DNA of 64,000 nucleotides from Paenibacillus sp. JJ-100 (GTDB taxonomy: Bacteria > Bacillota > Bacilli > Paenibacillales > Paenibacillaceae): assembly GCF_948329825.1 (NCBI RefSeq), contig NZ_CAOJCM010000001.1:186001-250000 (forward strand). The letters run 5' to 3'. Each line of letters starts with the position of its first letter. Position 1 is the first letter of the stretch. A program made the translations under genes and the position numbers. Shown in pieces: positions 45,447 through 54,503 of the stretch. The notes beneath the pieces were generated by a model that saw nothing but the letters and a program-made list of their open reading frames with translations, ran no database searches and was not told the origin of the DNA.

Positions 45447-47927
45447 GTGGAGCACATACATGGCACCTATAATCTACAACTTGTTATTTTATCCTATATT
45501 ATTGCGTCGTTATCCTCTTATGTAGCACTTGATCTTGCAGGTCGTGTATCACTGACAAGCGGAAGAGCCCGTCACTGGTGGATTGCTTGCGGGGCTGTTT
45601 CTATGGGGCTAGGCATATGGTCAATGCACTTTGTCGGCATGCTTGCGTTTGTTCTGCCTATTCACGTCTCTTATTCTACAGATATAATCATGGTATCTGT
45701 TCTTCTGGCGATTGCCGCATCAGGAGTTGCACTGAACTTTGCGAGACGCGAGTCCCATAAAATCGCCAGACTGGTGCTTGCAGGGCTATTGATGACGATC
45801 GGTATTACCTCTATGCATTACGTGGGGATGGAAGCGATGTCCATTCCAGTGACATACAAACCGACACTTGTGTCTTTATCGGTTCTGGTTGCAGCGGTGG
45901 CTTCCTTTGCGGCGCTGTGGCTTATGTTTTATTTTAACCGACGGGATTCTAAACTGAGCTGGGTTTATAAAATGGGTAGTGGCTTCATTATGGGGTTGGG
46001 CATTGCAGGTATGCATTACACCGGCATGGAGGCGGCCCGTTTCCACCAAGCGAGAATCATTCCTGACCATTTAAGCAGACAAGTTGAACCAGAGATGCTT
46101 GCTTATCTGATTACAGCAGGCTCATTTGTGACGATTGGCCTCACATTGTTTGGTAATTTTATTAATCAGCGGATGTCCCTGAAGGATCAGCGTATTCGCG
46201 AGAGTGAACAATGGTATCAAGCGTTGTATCATAATCATTCAGATGCCATTATCTCTGTGGACAGAGCAGGTGTTATTAAAGGGATCAACGCAGCTGTAAC
46301 TACGATTACGGGATATACGGAGAAAAGGGTGATTGACTATCCGGTCGAACAAATTCTTAAGCATTTGGATCCCCAGTGTGAGAGTATTCATAATGCTTGC
46401 AAATGGGACGATCAGGAAGTGGAGCAACAGTTATTCATGGCCAAGATGAGAAATGGTCGCGATGAACTCCTTGACTTAAGTATTGCTGTCATTCCAGTTA
46501 TCATAGATGAAACTCATGTAGGCAGTCATATTCTCATTAAAGATATAACGGAGGAGACGCAGGCTCAGGAGATAATACGCCATCAAGCGCTGCAAGATCC
46601 ACTCACAGGGTTGTATAATCGGCGCAAGTTGGATGAAGTGCTGGCGAATACCATACATATTTGTAAAGAAAACGAAGCCCGATTTGCTGTGATGGTTATG
46701 GACATAGACCGCTTCAAAATGATTAACGACTCATTGGGTCATTCTATCGGTGATATATTCCTTAAGGAAGTTAGTAGCCGAATTACAAGTACCATTGAAG
46801 CTTCTTATCCACAAGCGGCTTCTAATGTGACGCTCGCCCGAATGGGCGGGGACGAGTTTACCATGGTAGTCACTGGTGAACAGGCGACGGAGAAGCACAT
46901 AGTTCAACTTGCAGAACAGATTGTCGAAGCGATCCAGCAACCTTATCGTCTACAGGAAAATGATTTTTACGTTACAACCAGTATCGGTATTGCCATGTAT
47001 CCTGAGCATGGGGACGTAGCGGATGATCTGATTAAACATGCGGATTCTGCCATGTATGAAGTGAAGAAAAATGGAAAGAACGGCTACCAGTTCTATACGG
47101 CTCAGCTGGACTCTGAGCTCTACGAACGAATTGAGCTGGAAGGTTATCTGCGAAAAGCGCTGGAACGGAATGAAATGGTGCTGTATTATCAGCCGCAGAT
47201 CAGGACACAGGATGGCCAGATGATTGGAGTTGAAGCTCTGATCCGTTGGCAGCATCCCATTAAAGGATTGTTAGCACCTGATGTATTTATTCCACTGGCC
47301 GAGGAGACGGGTCTGATCTATGAGATTGGCAACTGGACGCTTCGTGAAGCCTGCAGGCAGATGAAGGCCTGGCATGCTAGCGATGGCCCACGTATCCCGG
47401 TGTCTGTGAACTTATCCAGCCAGCAATTTCACCAACCTAACCTGGTGGAGCAAGTTCAGAATGCATTAAGCGAGACAGGACTGGAAGCCAAATATCTGGA
47501 ACTGGAAATTACCGAAAGTATGATGATGGATGCAGCGGTATCCACAGCTATTCTGAACGAGCTTTCCGCTCTGGGTGTGAAGATCAGTCTGGATGATTTC
47601 GGTACGGGATACAGTTCACTAAGCTATCTGAAACACTTCCCGATCCACAAATTGAAGATCGATCGTTCCTTTGTCACGGATATTACCGAGAGTCATAGCG
47701 ATCAAGCGATCGTGGCAACCATTATTTCGATGGCACAGAATCTTCAGATGGAAGTGATCGCAGAAGGCATTGAAACGAAGGGACAGCTGGATATTCTGAT
47801 GCAAAATGAATGCAAGGAAATCCAAGGTTATTATTTCAGCCGGCCTCTACCGGCAAGTGAAGTGGAAAACAGTTTCTTTGTACCCTGGCGTTTGTTTGAA
47901 GAAAGTAATTCTGTTGTACATTCCTAA
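45447..47927 (+). CDS. MHYT-PAS-GGDEF-EAL cyclic-di-GMP signalling protein
   Basis: This is an 826-residue membrane protein. The N-terminal MHYT domain (about 10-200) has seven TM segments and three copies of the motif: MHFVGM, MHYVGM and MHYTGM. It is thought to bind copper and sense O2, CO or NO. A PAS domain (about 250-370) is followed by GGDEF (380-550, intact MGGDEFTMV) and EAL (565-815, GVEALIRWQHP, ELEITESMMM, SLDDFGTGYSSLSYLK). Both enzyme motifs look intact, so it may make or break c-di-GMP. The start is GTG with AAAGGA upstream. Confidence 0.93.
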   Translation: MEHIHGTYNLQLVILSYIIASLSSYVALDLAGRVSLTSGRARHWWIACGAVSMGLGIWSMHFVGMLAFVLPIHVSYSTDIIMVSVLLAIAASGVALNFARRESHKIARLVLAGLLMTIGITSMHYVGMEAMSIPVTYKPTLVSLSVLVAAVASFAALWLMFYFNRRDSKLSWVYKMGSGFIMGLGIAGMHYTGMEAARFHQARIIPDHLSRQVEPEMLAYLITAGSFVTIGLTLFGNFINQRMSLKDQRIRESEQWYQALYHNHSDAIISVDRAGVIKGINAAVTTITGYTEKRVIDYPVEQILKHLDPQCESIHNACKWDDQEVEQQLFMAKMRNGRDELLDLSIAVIPVIIDETHVGSHILIKDITEETQAQEIIRHQALQDPLTGLYNRRKLDEVLANTIHICKENEARFAVMVMDIDRFKMINDSLGHSIGDIFLKEVSSRITSTIEASYPQAASNVTLARMGGDEFTMVVTGEQATEKHIVQLAEQIVEAIQQPYRLQENDFYVTTSIGIAMYPEHGDVADDLIKHADSAMYEVKKNGKNGYQFYTAQLDSELYERIELEGYLRKALERNEMVLYYQPQIRTQDGQMIGVEALIRWQHPIKGLLAPDVFIPLAEETGLIYEIGNWTLREACRQMKAWHASDGPRIPVSVNLSSQQFHQPNLVEQVQNALSETGLEAKYLELEITESMMMDAAVSTAILNELSALGVKISLDDFGTGYSSLSYLKHFPIHKLKIDRSFVTDITESHSDQAIVATIISMAQNLQMEVIAEGIETKGQLDILMQNECKEIQGYYFSRPLPASEVENSFFVPWRLFEESNSVVHS

Positions 47928-47934
47928 AAAGGCT

Positions 47935-47979
47935 AAGCGGCAAGTTCTCGATTTGTATCGCGAACTTGCCGCTTTATTT
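47935..47979 (+). terminator. Terminator after the EAL gene, hairpin copy 1
   Basis: AAGCGGCAAGTTC/GAACTTGCCGCTT with loop TCGATTTGTATCGC, then TTTATTTT. Nearly identical in stem and loop to the hairpin at 48670. Confidence 0.88.
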
Positions 47980-48124
47980 TGTGGTATACGCTCTTCTTTC
48001 AATATTTGTAAATTGTCCGAAAGTCATTATTTCATGGCTGAGTTGCAACACGGTTGTATGCTATAATTCAGATTAAGGTTCTTATTAGCAGGTGTAGCGA
48101 TATCATCGAAGGAGGTTGCAAGGA

Positions 48125-48358
48125 ATGAACTTTAGTCTGAAAGCTCCTGATGGCACCGTCATTGAATCCTATGAGAAAGATCATAAGGAATTCATTCGAA
48201 TTGCCGGCTTGGAATATGAAGTGTATAATCCGGTGGATGAGTTGGATTCCGATCCGGAAATAAGACAAATGATTGAAGCATCCGAGAAAGACATCGAGCA
48301 AGGTGAACTGTATTCAACAGATGACCTGATTCAACGGGTGAAGCGTGGTGAGCTGTAA
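48125..48358 (+). CDS. Probable antitoxin of a type II toxin-antitoxin pair
   Basis: This 77-residue acidic protein has a beta-rich first half (MNFSLKAPDGTVIESYEKD) and a helical, charged C-terminus (PEIRQMIEASEKDIEQGELYSTDDLIQRVKRGEL) of the sort that wraps RelE/ParE toxins. No clear DNA-binding domain was identified. ATG has AAGGAGG 9 nt upstream. It is followed immediately by the toxin gene (TAA then TTG, no gap), the usual antitoxin-first order. The identification rests mainly on the downstream toxin. Confidence 0.68.
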   Translation: MNFSLKAPDGTVIESYEKDHKEFIRIAGLEYEVYNPVDELDSDPEIRQMIEASEKDIEQGELYSTDDLIQRVKRGEL

Positions 48359-48640
48359 TTGAAGGTTCAATGGACCGCAACGGCGATGAACCGACTTCGT
48401 CAGATCAAAAGTGAGCATTTTTCAGAGCAAGAAACGATGGAGTACAAAATCAATCTGATTCGACGTATAGAACAAAAAGTGGTAACGATGGGGACAATGA
48501 TGCCTTCCCGTGAGTACCACAATACATATTACTGTATCGTGGATCGTTATGTTGTCTCTTATAAAGTCATGGACAGCGGCGAATACTATGTGATCACTTC
48601 ATTTAAGCATAGTGCGATGAATCGTAAATATAGATTTTAA
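48359..48640 (+). CDS. Probable RelE/ParE-superfamily toxin
   Basis: This 93-residue basic protein has the superfamily layout: VQWTATAMNRLRQIKSEHF (helical hairpin start), INLIRRIEQKVVTMGTMMPSREYHN, then beta strands CIVDRYVVSYKVMDSGEYYVITSFKHSAMNRKYRF. Toxins of this fold either cleave mRNA on the ribosome or inhibit gyrase; which one cannot be told. The TTG start abuts the antitoxin stop codon, so translation is coupled. The pair is bracketed by two near-identical hairpins, see the terminators at 47935 and 48670. Confidence 0.72.
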   Translation: MKVQWTATAMNRLRQIKSEHFSEQETMEYKINLIRRIEQKVVTMGTMMPSREYHNTYYCIVDRYVVSYKVMDSGEYYVITSFKHSAMNRKYRF

Positions 48641-48669
48641 TCTCTGACGAACTTATATATAACATGCCA

Positions 48670-48714
48670 AAGCGGCAAGTTCTCGAATTGTATCGGGAAC
48701 TTGCCGTTTTTTGT
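48670..48714 (+). terminator. Terminator after the toxin gene, hairpin copy 2
   Basis: AAGCGGCAAGTTC/GGAACTTGCCGTTT with loop TCGAATTGTATCG, then TTTTTTG. It differs from copy 1 at only about three positions over 37. Confidence 0.88.
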
Positions 48715-48749
48715 TTTTCCAACCTATATCCGTACTGCATCACTCCAGC

Positions 48750-50186
48750 TTACAAAAACTTGCGGTGATGCTTTTTGCCATCATAGGTGAACCAGATTGG
48801 TTTTTCTTCTACACGAGTCTCCACGTGAACAGTACGCCCCCAGAGTCGATACAGGTACGGAAGGGTGCGTTCCATGTATTTTAGATCTAGCTCAATGCCC
48901 TCATATTGATGTTTCAACACGAGTTCGCCCGTGCGCAGATAGTCCGCGTCCTGCACGACCAGATATGGGGAGCCCCCATTGATACGCGAAAATACAAGCT
49001 GGTCGCGGATGTTCTCCCACGACTTGTCGGTGATTTTCCAGTCCGGTCCCTTTTTCTCGAACACATAGAGATCGAGGTCCTCGGTTAACTTCTTGGTCAT
49101 GTAGTTCCGGATGAAGGAAGTATCCGAGTCGAATTCGCGCACCTCGAACATTTTGGCTCTACCCTGACCTGGCTGCCGCCCCCAACGTTCCTGCTCCTCA
49201 CGTGTGGGCTGATCCCAGCGGCGTTCGATATCTTCGAAGATTTTCAGTCCTAGGTAATATGGATTCAGACTCTGTCTGGAGGGTTGCACAACGGAAGAAT
49301 TCAGCTTGGCAAATTCTATCGTATCCTCACTACTCAGGTCTAGCTCGCGTATAATACGTTGATGCCAGTAGGAGGCCCAGCCTTCGTTCATAATTTTCGT
49401 TTCCATCTGTGGCCAGAAATAGAGCATTTCCTCCCGCATCATACTCATAATGTCCCGCTGCCAGTCGGTGAGCACCTCGGAGAACTCCTGGATAAACCAC
49501 ATAATATCTTTCTCTGGTTCCGGCGGGAAATGATGCACCTGTATGCTGTCCGCAGGCTTTTCTTCGATCTGCAGATTATCGAGGGACCACAGGTCATCGT
49601 ATTGACCTTCCGGTTTAGGCGCTTTTTCACCACGCTGTTCGCGAATTTTCATCTCCATGTACCGCTGTTTGTCTAGGCGCCGCGGTTTGATAAGCTGCGG
49701 GTCCACATGTTCTTGAATGGCGAGTACCGCGTCGATGAAGGATTCGACCGCCTCTGTACCATACTCCATCTCATAGTTGCTGATTCGATCCGCCGTAGCG
49801 GCCATGCTATCGACCATGTTGCGGTTGGATTTGGAGAAGCGGGCATTGTTTTTGAAAAAGTCGCAGTGCGCAAGAACGTGCGCTACGATTAATTTGTTCT
49901 GAATTAGAGAGTTGCCATCCAACAGGAAGGCGTAGCAAGGATTAGAGTTGATTACGAGTTCATAAATTTTGCTAAGTCCAAAATCATATTGCATTTTCAT
50001 TTTGTGAAATGTTTTACCAAAGCTCCAATGGCTGAACCTCGTGGGCATGCCGTAAGCGCCAAAGGTGTAGATAATATCCGACGGGCAGATCTCGTAGCGC
50101 ATCGGGTAATAGTCGAGGCCGAATCCATCGGCAATCTCCATAATTTCAGCAATAGCGTATTCCAGTTCGCGGATCTCATCGGTCAT
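48750..50186 (-). CDS. spoVR: SpoVR family protein (spore cortex)
   Basis: This 478-residue cytosolic protein of the SpoVR/YcgB family is involved in spore cortex formation in Bacillus. Typical stretches are [52 protein letters not shown]-like [33 protein letters not shown] and [16 protein letters not shown]. It overlaps yhbH by 4 nt and is translated with it. Together with prkA in this window it completes the PrkA/YhbH/SpoVR trio. Length is normal. Confidence 0.95.
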   Translation of the reverse strand: MTDEIRELEYAIAEIMEIADGFGLDYYPMRYEICPSDIIYTFGAYGMPTRFSHWSFGKTFHKMKMQYDFGLSKIYELVINSNPCYAFLLDGNSLIQNKLIVAHVLAHCDFFKNNARFSKSNRNMVDSMAATADRISNYEMEYGTEAVESFIDAVLAIQEHVDPQLIKPRRLDKQRYMEMKIREQRGEKAPKPEGQYDDLWSLDNLQIEEKPADSIQVHHFPPEPEKDIMWFIQEFSEVLTDWQRDIMSMMREEMLYFWPQMETKIMNEGWASYWHQRIIRELDLSSEDTIEFAKLNSSVVQPSRQSLNPYYLGLKIFEDIERRWDQPTREEQERWGRQPGQGRAKMFEVREFDSDTSFIRNYMTKKLTEDLDLYVFEKKGPDWKITDKSWENIRDQLVFSRINGGSPYLVVQDADYLRTGELVLKHQYEGIELDLKYMERTLPYLYRLWGRTVHVETRVEEKPIWFTYDGKKHHRKFL

Positions 50187-51349
50187 CCCAGGCTGCCTCC
50201 TTCTCTTTTTTGAAAAAAGCTGCGGAGCGCTTTGTACACTTCTCCTTTTTCCTTGATGACGTAATACATAAACTGATCCATCTTAATATGGCGGTAGGCA
50301 GACATCAGTGTACTGCTGCGGTTGTACTGATTCACTTCACCGTATCCAAACATGTTGCTGCGCTTCATAAGTTCACCAATCAATTTCACGCAACGCTCAT
50401 TATCCGAGGTCAGGTTATCGCCATCCGAGAAATGGAACGGATAAATATTGTAGCTGGAAGGCGGATAACGTTGATCAATAATCTCCAGTGCCTTCATATA
50501 TACAGAGGAGCAGATCGTGCCGCCGCTCTCGCCGCGAGTGAAAAATTCCTCTTCCGTCACTTCTTTGGCCTCCGTGTGGTGAGCCAGGAACACAATGTCG
50601 ACTTTTTCATACTGACGCCGTAGGAAACGGGTCATCCAGAAGAAAAAGCTACGCGCGCAGTATTTTTCAAACGATCCCATCGACCCGGATGTATCCATCA
50701 TGGCGATAATAACCGCATTGGACTGAGGAATGATCTTATCTTCCCAGGTCTTGTAACGGAGATCGTCCGGACTGATGTGATGGATGCCTGGATTGCCTGT
50801 TGTGGCATTGCGGCGCAGGTTCTCCAGTATTGTACGTTTCTTGTCGATGTTGGACTGCATGCCCTTTTTGCGAATATCGTTGAAGACCACGGTATGTGTC
50901 TCGATCAGATCTTTATCCTTCTGTTTCAGATCAGGCAGTTCCAATTCGGCAAACAGAATATCTTCTAATTCCTCAATACTGATCTCCGCTTCAACAATAT
51001 CGTGACCGGGCTGATCGCCGGCTTTTTCGCCCTTTCCTGGCTTCTGAGATGCCGGATCACGGCCAATGACGTCGCCAACCTGGCTATCCCCGTCTCCTTG
51101 GCCAACATGTTTTTGCTTCTGGTAGTTATACACAAAACGGTACTCATCCAGACTGCGGATTGGTACCTTAATGATTTGTTGTCCATCGGACATGATAATA
51201 TTTTCTTCGGTAATCAGATCAGGCAGATTTTGCTTAATGACATCTTTCACCTTTTGCTGATGGCGCTGCTGGTCCTGGTACCCTTTGCGGTGAAGCGACC
51301 AATCTTCCCGGGATACGACGAACGAGTAAGGCTGGTGTGAATTTGACAT
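50183..51349 (-). CDS. yhbH: YhbH/YeaH family protein (VWA-like)
   Basis: This 388-residue sporulation-associated protein starts [23 protein letters not shown]. It has a family segment [36 protein letters not shown] and a C-terminal von Willebrand-like domain with the metal site [15 protein letters not shown] and later FSDGDNL. It works with PrkA and SpoVR in the homologous enterobacterial system. ATG at 51349 is preceded by GGGGGGTG; an upstream in-frame start (51364) is less well placed. It is first in a two-gene operon with spoVR. Confidence 0.93.
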   Translation of the reverse strand: MSNSHQPYSFVVSREDWSLHRKGYQDQQRHQQKVKDVIKQNLPDLITEENIIMSDGQQIIKVPIRSLDEYRFVYNYQKQKHVGQGDGDSQVGDVIGRDPASQKPGKGEKAGDQPGHDIVEAEISIEELEDILFAELELPDLKQKDKDLIETHTVVFNDIRKKGMQSNIDKKRTILENLRRNATTGNPGIHHISPDDLRYKTWEDKIIPQSNAVIIAMMDTSGSMGSFEKYCARSFFFWMTRFLRRQYEKVDIVFLAHHTEAKEVTEEEFFTRGESGGTICSSVYMKALEIIDQRYPPSSYNIYPFHFSDGDNLTSDNERCVKLIGELMKRSNMFGYGEVNQYNRSSTLMSAYRHIKMDQFMYYVIKEKGEVYKALRSFFQKREGGSLG

Positions 51350-51604
51350 GTAGGCACCCCCCATTGATTACGCGGCACAGTTTGGCCTGTCGGTAATTAA
51401 GTATATTCACGGGCTGGGGCGATATGTGATGCGATCTCAACTAAAATGAATGAATTGCGTGGATTCGCATCGGGATTAGCTGGAGAAAGTACATGCCGAA
51501 ATTTTACAAAAATGATGATCAACTGTGAGCAATTTCCTTTACAATAGAGAAAATAGACTCATTTTGAACATCGAACCCTGATGTGTGTAAAGGACGGATG
51601 AAGT

Positions 51605-52939
51605 GTGGATAAACGTGCAGTAAAAGCCTGGATTATGTATGACTGGGCCAATTCGGCTTATGCAACAACGGTGCTGGCAGCTGTGCTGCCTGTATTCTAT
51701 GCTTCTATAGCTGCGGCAACCTTGGATAAGGATACTGCGGCTTCCTACCTCGCCTATACACATTCCGTCGGAATGTTGTGTGTCGCGCTATTAACACCGC
51801 TGCTGGGAACTTTAGCGGACCTGTCTGGGCGAAAAGGAGATTTCCTGCGCGTATTTGCGATAACGGGGATCATGGCAACTCTGGGATTCAGCGTCATTGG
51901 AGAAGGGGATTGGCTACTTGCATCTGTCCTGCTGGTGTTATCCACGATTGGGTTTGCTGGCGGGAATACGTTCTATGATGCCATGCTACCGGATCTGGTT
52001 CCTGCGGAGCGAAGGGATATGGTATCTTCCAAAGGGTACGCCTATGGTTATATCGGCGGAGGGCTGCTGCTGGCCATCAATCTGTTAATGATTCAGCAGC
52101 CGGGCTGGTTTGGCATGTCAAGTACACTTGCAGGCACGAGGCTTGCATTCATTTCGGTTTCGCTGTGGTGGCTGTTGTTTTCCCTCCCGATCTTCCGGCA
52201 TGCACCGAGAAGACCGGCTTCCGCTGAACTGCCAGCTTCCTGGATAGGTTATACGAAGGTTGGTATACATAGATTAAGGCAGACCTTCGGACAGATCAGA
52301 CGTTTTCCGCAGCTGCTTCGAATGCTGCTTGCTTTCTGGTTTTTCAACGACGGAATCAATACGATTATTCTGATGGCAACCATCTACGGAACCAGCATCG
52401 GTATTGGCACGTCGGATCTGATGCTCGCGCTGCTGCTCACGCAGTTCATCGGATTTCCGTGTACACTGCTTCTGGGCGCGTGGGCACAGCGGTGGGGAGC
52501 GAAGCAAGTTCTGCTGGTGAGTCTAAGTATCTACATCTGTATCGTTATTCTTGGATATTTTATGACGCAAGCTCTTCATTTTTATATCCTCGCAGGATTA
52601 GTTGGCGTTGTGCAGGGGATAAGTCAATCGACGGCACGTTCGCTGTTCAGCAATCTGATGCCATCTGGACGAACCGGTGAGTACTTTGGATTTGTAAATA
52701 TTACTGGCAAGTTCGCCTCGATCTTTGGACCATTTGTATTCGGTTATGTGGGACAGATCACGGGTTCTTCCCGTTGGGGTATTCTGTCGCTGATCTTCTT
52801 TTTTGTAGCAGGTATTGTTTTTTTATTGACAGTGAATGTACAAAAAGGCATACATGATGCCCGATTGGCCGACCAGGAAGAGCTGGAGCGTGGCATGGAA
52901 ATGCTGGGGAAAGGGAAAGGCGTTCATTTTACTGGTTAA
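51605..52939 (+). CDS. MFS transporter of the Atg22/UMF1 family
   Basis: This 444-residue transporter has about 12 TM segments. The N-terminal hallmark YDWANSAYATTVLAAVLPVFYAS is typical of Atg22-like (UMF1) permeases, and GTLADLSGRKGDFLRVF is the loop 2-3 motif. The substrate is unknown; eukaryotic Atg22 exports amino acids from the vacuole. The start is GTG with AAAGGACGG about 9 nt upstream. It is upstream of and separate from the lasso cluster, with a terminator between, so it is probably not part of it. Confidence 0.88.
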   Translation: MDKRAVKAWIMYDWANSAYATTVLAAVLPVFYASIAAATLDKDTAASYLAYTHSVGMLCVALLTPLLGTLADLSGRKGDFLRVFAITGIMATLGFSVIGEGDWLLASVLLVLSTIGFAGGNTFYDAMLPDLVPAERRDMVSSKGYAYGYIGGGLLLAINLLMIQQPGWFGMSSTLAGTRLAFISVSLWWLLFSLPIFRHAPRRPASAELPASWIGYTKVGIHRLRQTFGQIRRFPQLLRMLLAFWFFNDGINTIILMATIYGTSIGIGTSDLMLALLLTQFIGFPCTLLLGAWAQRWGAKQVLLVSLSIYICIVILGYFMTQALHFYILAGLVGVVQGISQSTARSLFSNLMPSGRTGEYFGFVNITGKFASIFGPFVFGYVGQITGSSRWGILSLIFFFVAGIVFLLTVNVQKGIHDARLADQEELERGMEMLGKGKGVHFTG

Positions 52940-52979
52940 GTATTCTTTCGTTATCGTTGTTCATCAAATCATACTCCTC

Positions 52980-53024
52980 GCTTCAGGTACTGTTCATGAC
53001 AGAGCAGATCCCTGGAGCTTTTTT
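52980..53024 (+). terminator. Terminator between the MFS gene and the lasso cluster
   Basis: GCTTCAGG/CCTGGAGC with an inner CTGT/ACAG pairing and six T (53019-53024). Confidence 0.7.
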
Positions 53025-53085
53025 ACGTTGAGCCGTATTCCGCAAGAGGTGAGCAAATAAATTATGAAAAGGTGAAAATAAAAGA

Positions 53086-53145
53086 TTGACATGATACATT
53101 TTGTATCATAGAGTAAAGATGTAAATACATATTGTATCTTAGAGT
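53086..53145 (+). promoter_or_regulatory. Promoter and tandem palindromic operators of the lasso cluster
   Basis: TTGACA (53086-53091) and TAGAGT (53109-53114) lie 17 nt apart. Between them is a perfect palindrome, ATGATACA and TGTATCAT split by 3 nt (53091-53109). A second element, ATACATATTGTAT followed by CTTAGAGT, lies exactly 31 bp downstream (53125-53145) and matches the first at 19 of 21 positions. Two operator copies three helical turns apart suggest cooperative binding by a dimeric repressor. No regulator gene is adjacent. Confidence 0.65.
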
Positions 53146-53237
53146 GTCGAAATGACCTGTCATATGCAGGCCTATGTTACTCCGGTCGATCCGATCCCAC
53201 ATCTTATTCTTATAAATATACAGAGGAGAGGCTGCCA

Positions 53238-54503
53238 TTGATAGATACGCAAGGAAACGGACTTGTCTTTTTGTTATGCATCCCCCGCAGTGGCAGTTCG
53301 TTATCCACCGTTATGCTGCAAAACCATAGTCGTATATTCGCTACGCAAGAGATGTGGTTTCTGATGAATCTCGTCGATTTGTCCAAGGCTGACTCTCGCG
53401 CTTACGGTGGTAGTTCTATCATCCGTCAATTTTATCAAGCGATGGTGTCCGAAGATGTTTTCGAAAAGGCATGTAGAAGCTTTGCTCTTGAAATATACAA
53501 TGGATTCCTGGAAGGGAGCGGAGCAGACTTCATCGTAGATAAATCTCCGCGTTATTATTATATGCTTGAATGGCTGGATCGGTTGTTTCCGCAGTCCAGA
53601 CGCATTCATCTTCAGCGTAATCCCCTTTCTATAGCGGCATCCTTTAAAAAAGTAGATCGCCATACCGGCGAAAGTTTTGATCTCATTCAGAGTCTGAATC
53701 ATCCGAAGCTCCATATGAAAGCTATTGATCTGACGTTAGGCTTAACTCGTCTAAATGATTATTTCGCAGAGCCTCATCCACTTGCATATGAACTCAAGTA
53801 TGAGCAGCTGGTCATGAAACCACAGGAGGAAATGGAGAAGTTATGTGGCTTCCTAGGACTTTCTTATGAACAAGGTATGGAGCAGTATGGACAGTTTGTT
53901 CACAGTACGAAAGCTGACATGTTCTACAGCATGGGTGTTGGGGATCCTTTCCTTTCATCTCATCAGGAAGCCCACCAAGGTTCTGTTAACAACTGGAAAA
54001 ATATACTAGATCGGCAAGAGGTTGAATGGTATTGTCGTGTCCTGGGAGCCGATCTGTTCGAACGTATGGGATACGGTGAACAGCTGCAAGAAGCCGAACG
54101 ATGGACGGGAGTCCAGTTCCAAGCTGAGCCAGATCAGGAAGTGCTGGAGCGACTTCAGCAGCAGCTGACGGCGGCAACAGATTGTCGTTGGCAGCAGAAC
54201 TACCGACTAAGAGCGCCAATAGATGGCGTGGAGAATCGTGCTTCACTTCAGAGCAGTCCAGATAGCCAGGAAGCTGCAAAGATCGACCCAACACTAGCAG
54301 CGATGGCTACGATCCGGCAGTTGCAGGCAGCTCTTCGTGCAGCGGATCAGCGGCTGGAACGAGGGTATTCGGAACGAGAGCGTTTGAAGAAGCAACTTGA
54401 TTCCGCCCAAAGCAAGCTTAAGCGGATCAAATCATGGATACCATTCGGTCATCAAATCAGCGCATGGGCATCTCAACGCAAAATCGTTCGAGGAGGAAAG
54501 TAA
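53238..54503 (+). CDS. PAPS-dependent sulfotransferase of the lasso cluster
   Basis: This 421-residue protein has a PAPS-binding 5'-phosphosulfate loop at residues 15-22 (IPRSGSSL) and a 3'-phosphate motif near 125-137 (QRNPLSIAASFKK). The family is Sulfotransfer. The last roughly 110 residues add a charged Gln/Arg-rich helix (AALRAADQRLERGYSERERLKKQLDSAQSKLKRIK) not needed for the fold, possibly a coiled coil. The start is TTG with GAGGAGAGG upstream. Its TAA overlaps the cyclase ATG by one base (TAATG), so it is made together with the lasso enzymes. It probably sulfates the lasso peptide (Tyr5, Tyr19, Thr or Ser), which is inference. Confidence 0.85.
   Translation: MIDTQGNGLVFLLCIPRSGSSLSTVMLQNHSRIFATQEMWFLMNLVDLSKADSRAYGGSSIIRQFYQAMVSEDVFEKACRSFALEIYNGFLEGSGADFIVDKSPRYYYMLEWLDRLFPQSRRIHLQRNPLSIAASFKKVDRHTGESFDLIQSLNHPKLHMKAIDLTLGLTRLNDYFAEPHPLAYELKYEQLVMKPQEEMEKLCGFLGLSYEQGMEQYGQFVHSTKADMFYSMGVGDPFLSSHQEAHQGSVNNWKNILDRQEVEWYCRVLGADLFERMGYGEQLQEAERWTGVQFQAEPDQEVLERLQQQLTAATDCRWQQNYRLRAPIDGVENRASLQSSPDSQEAAKIDPTLAAMATIRQLQAALRAADQRLERGYSERERLKKQLDSAQSKLKRIKSWIPFGHQISAWASQRKIVRGGK

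Noticed and set aside
45241-45525. 94-codon frame between xylanase and EAL genes
   Set aside because: Crosses the xylanase terminator and overlaps the start of the MHYT gene; lacks a ribosome site.
47806-48066. 86-codon frame at the end of the EAL gene
   Set aside because: Overlaps the EAL gene end and its terminator hairpin; no supporting features.
47935-48714. CRISPR-like or insertion-sequence interpretation of the repeated hairpins
   Set aside because: Only two copies, each a terminator, with ordinary genes between and no transposase or spacer pattern.
51605-52939. MFS transporter as part of the lasso cluster
   Set aside because: A terminator and a separate regulated promoter lie between it and the sulfotransferase gene, and lasso export is covered by the ABC protein.
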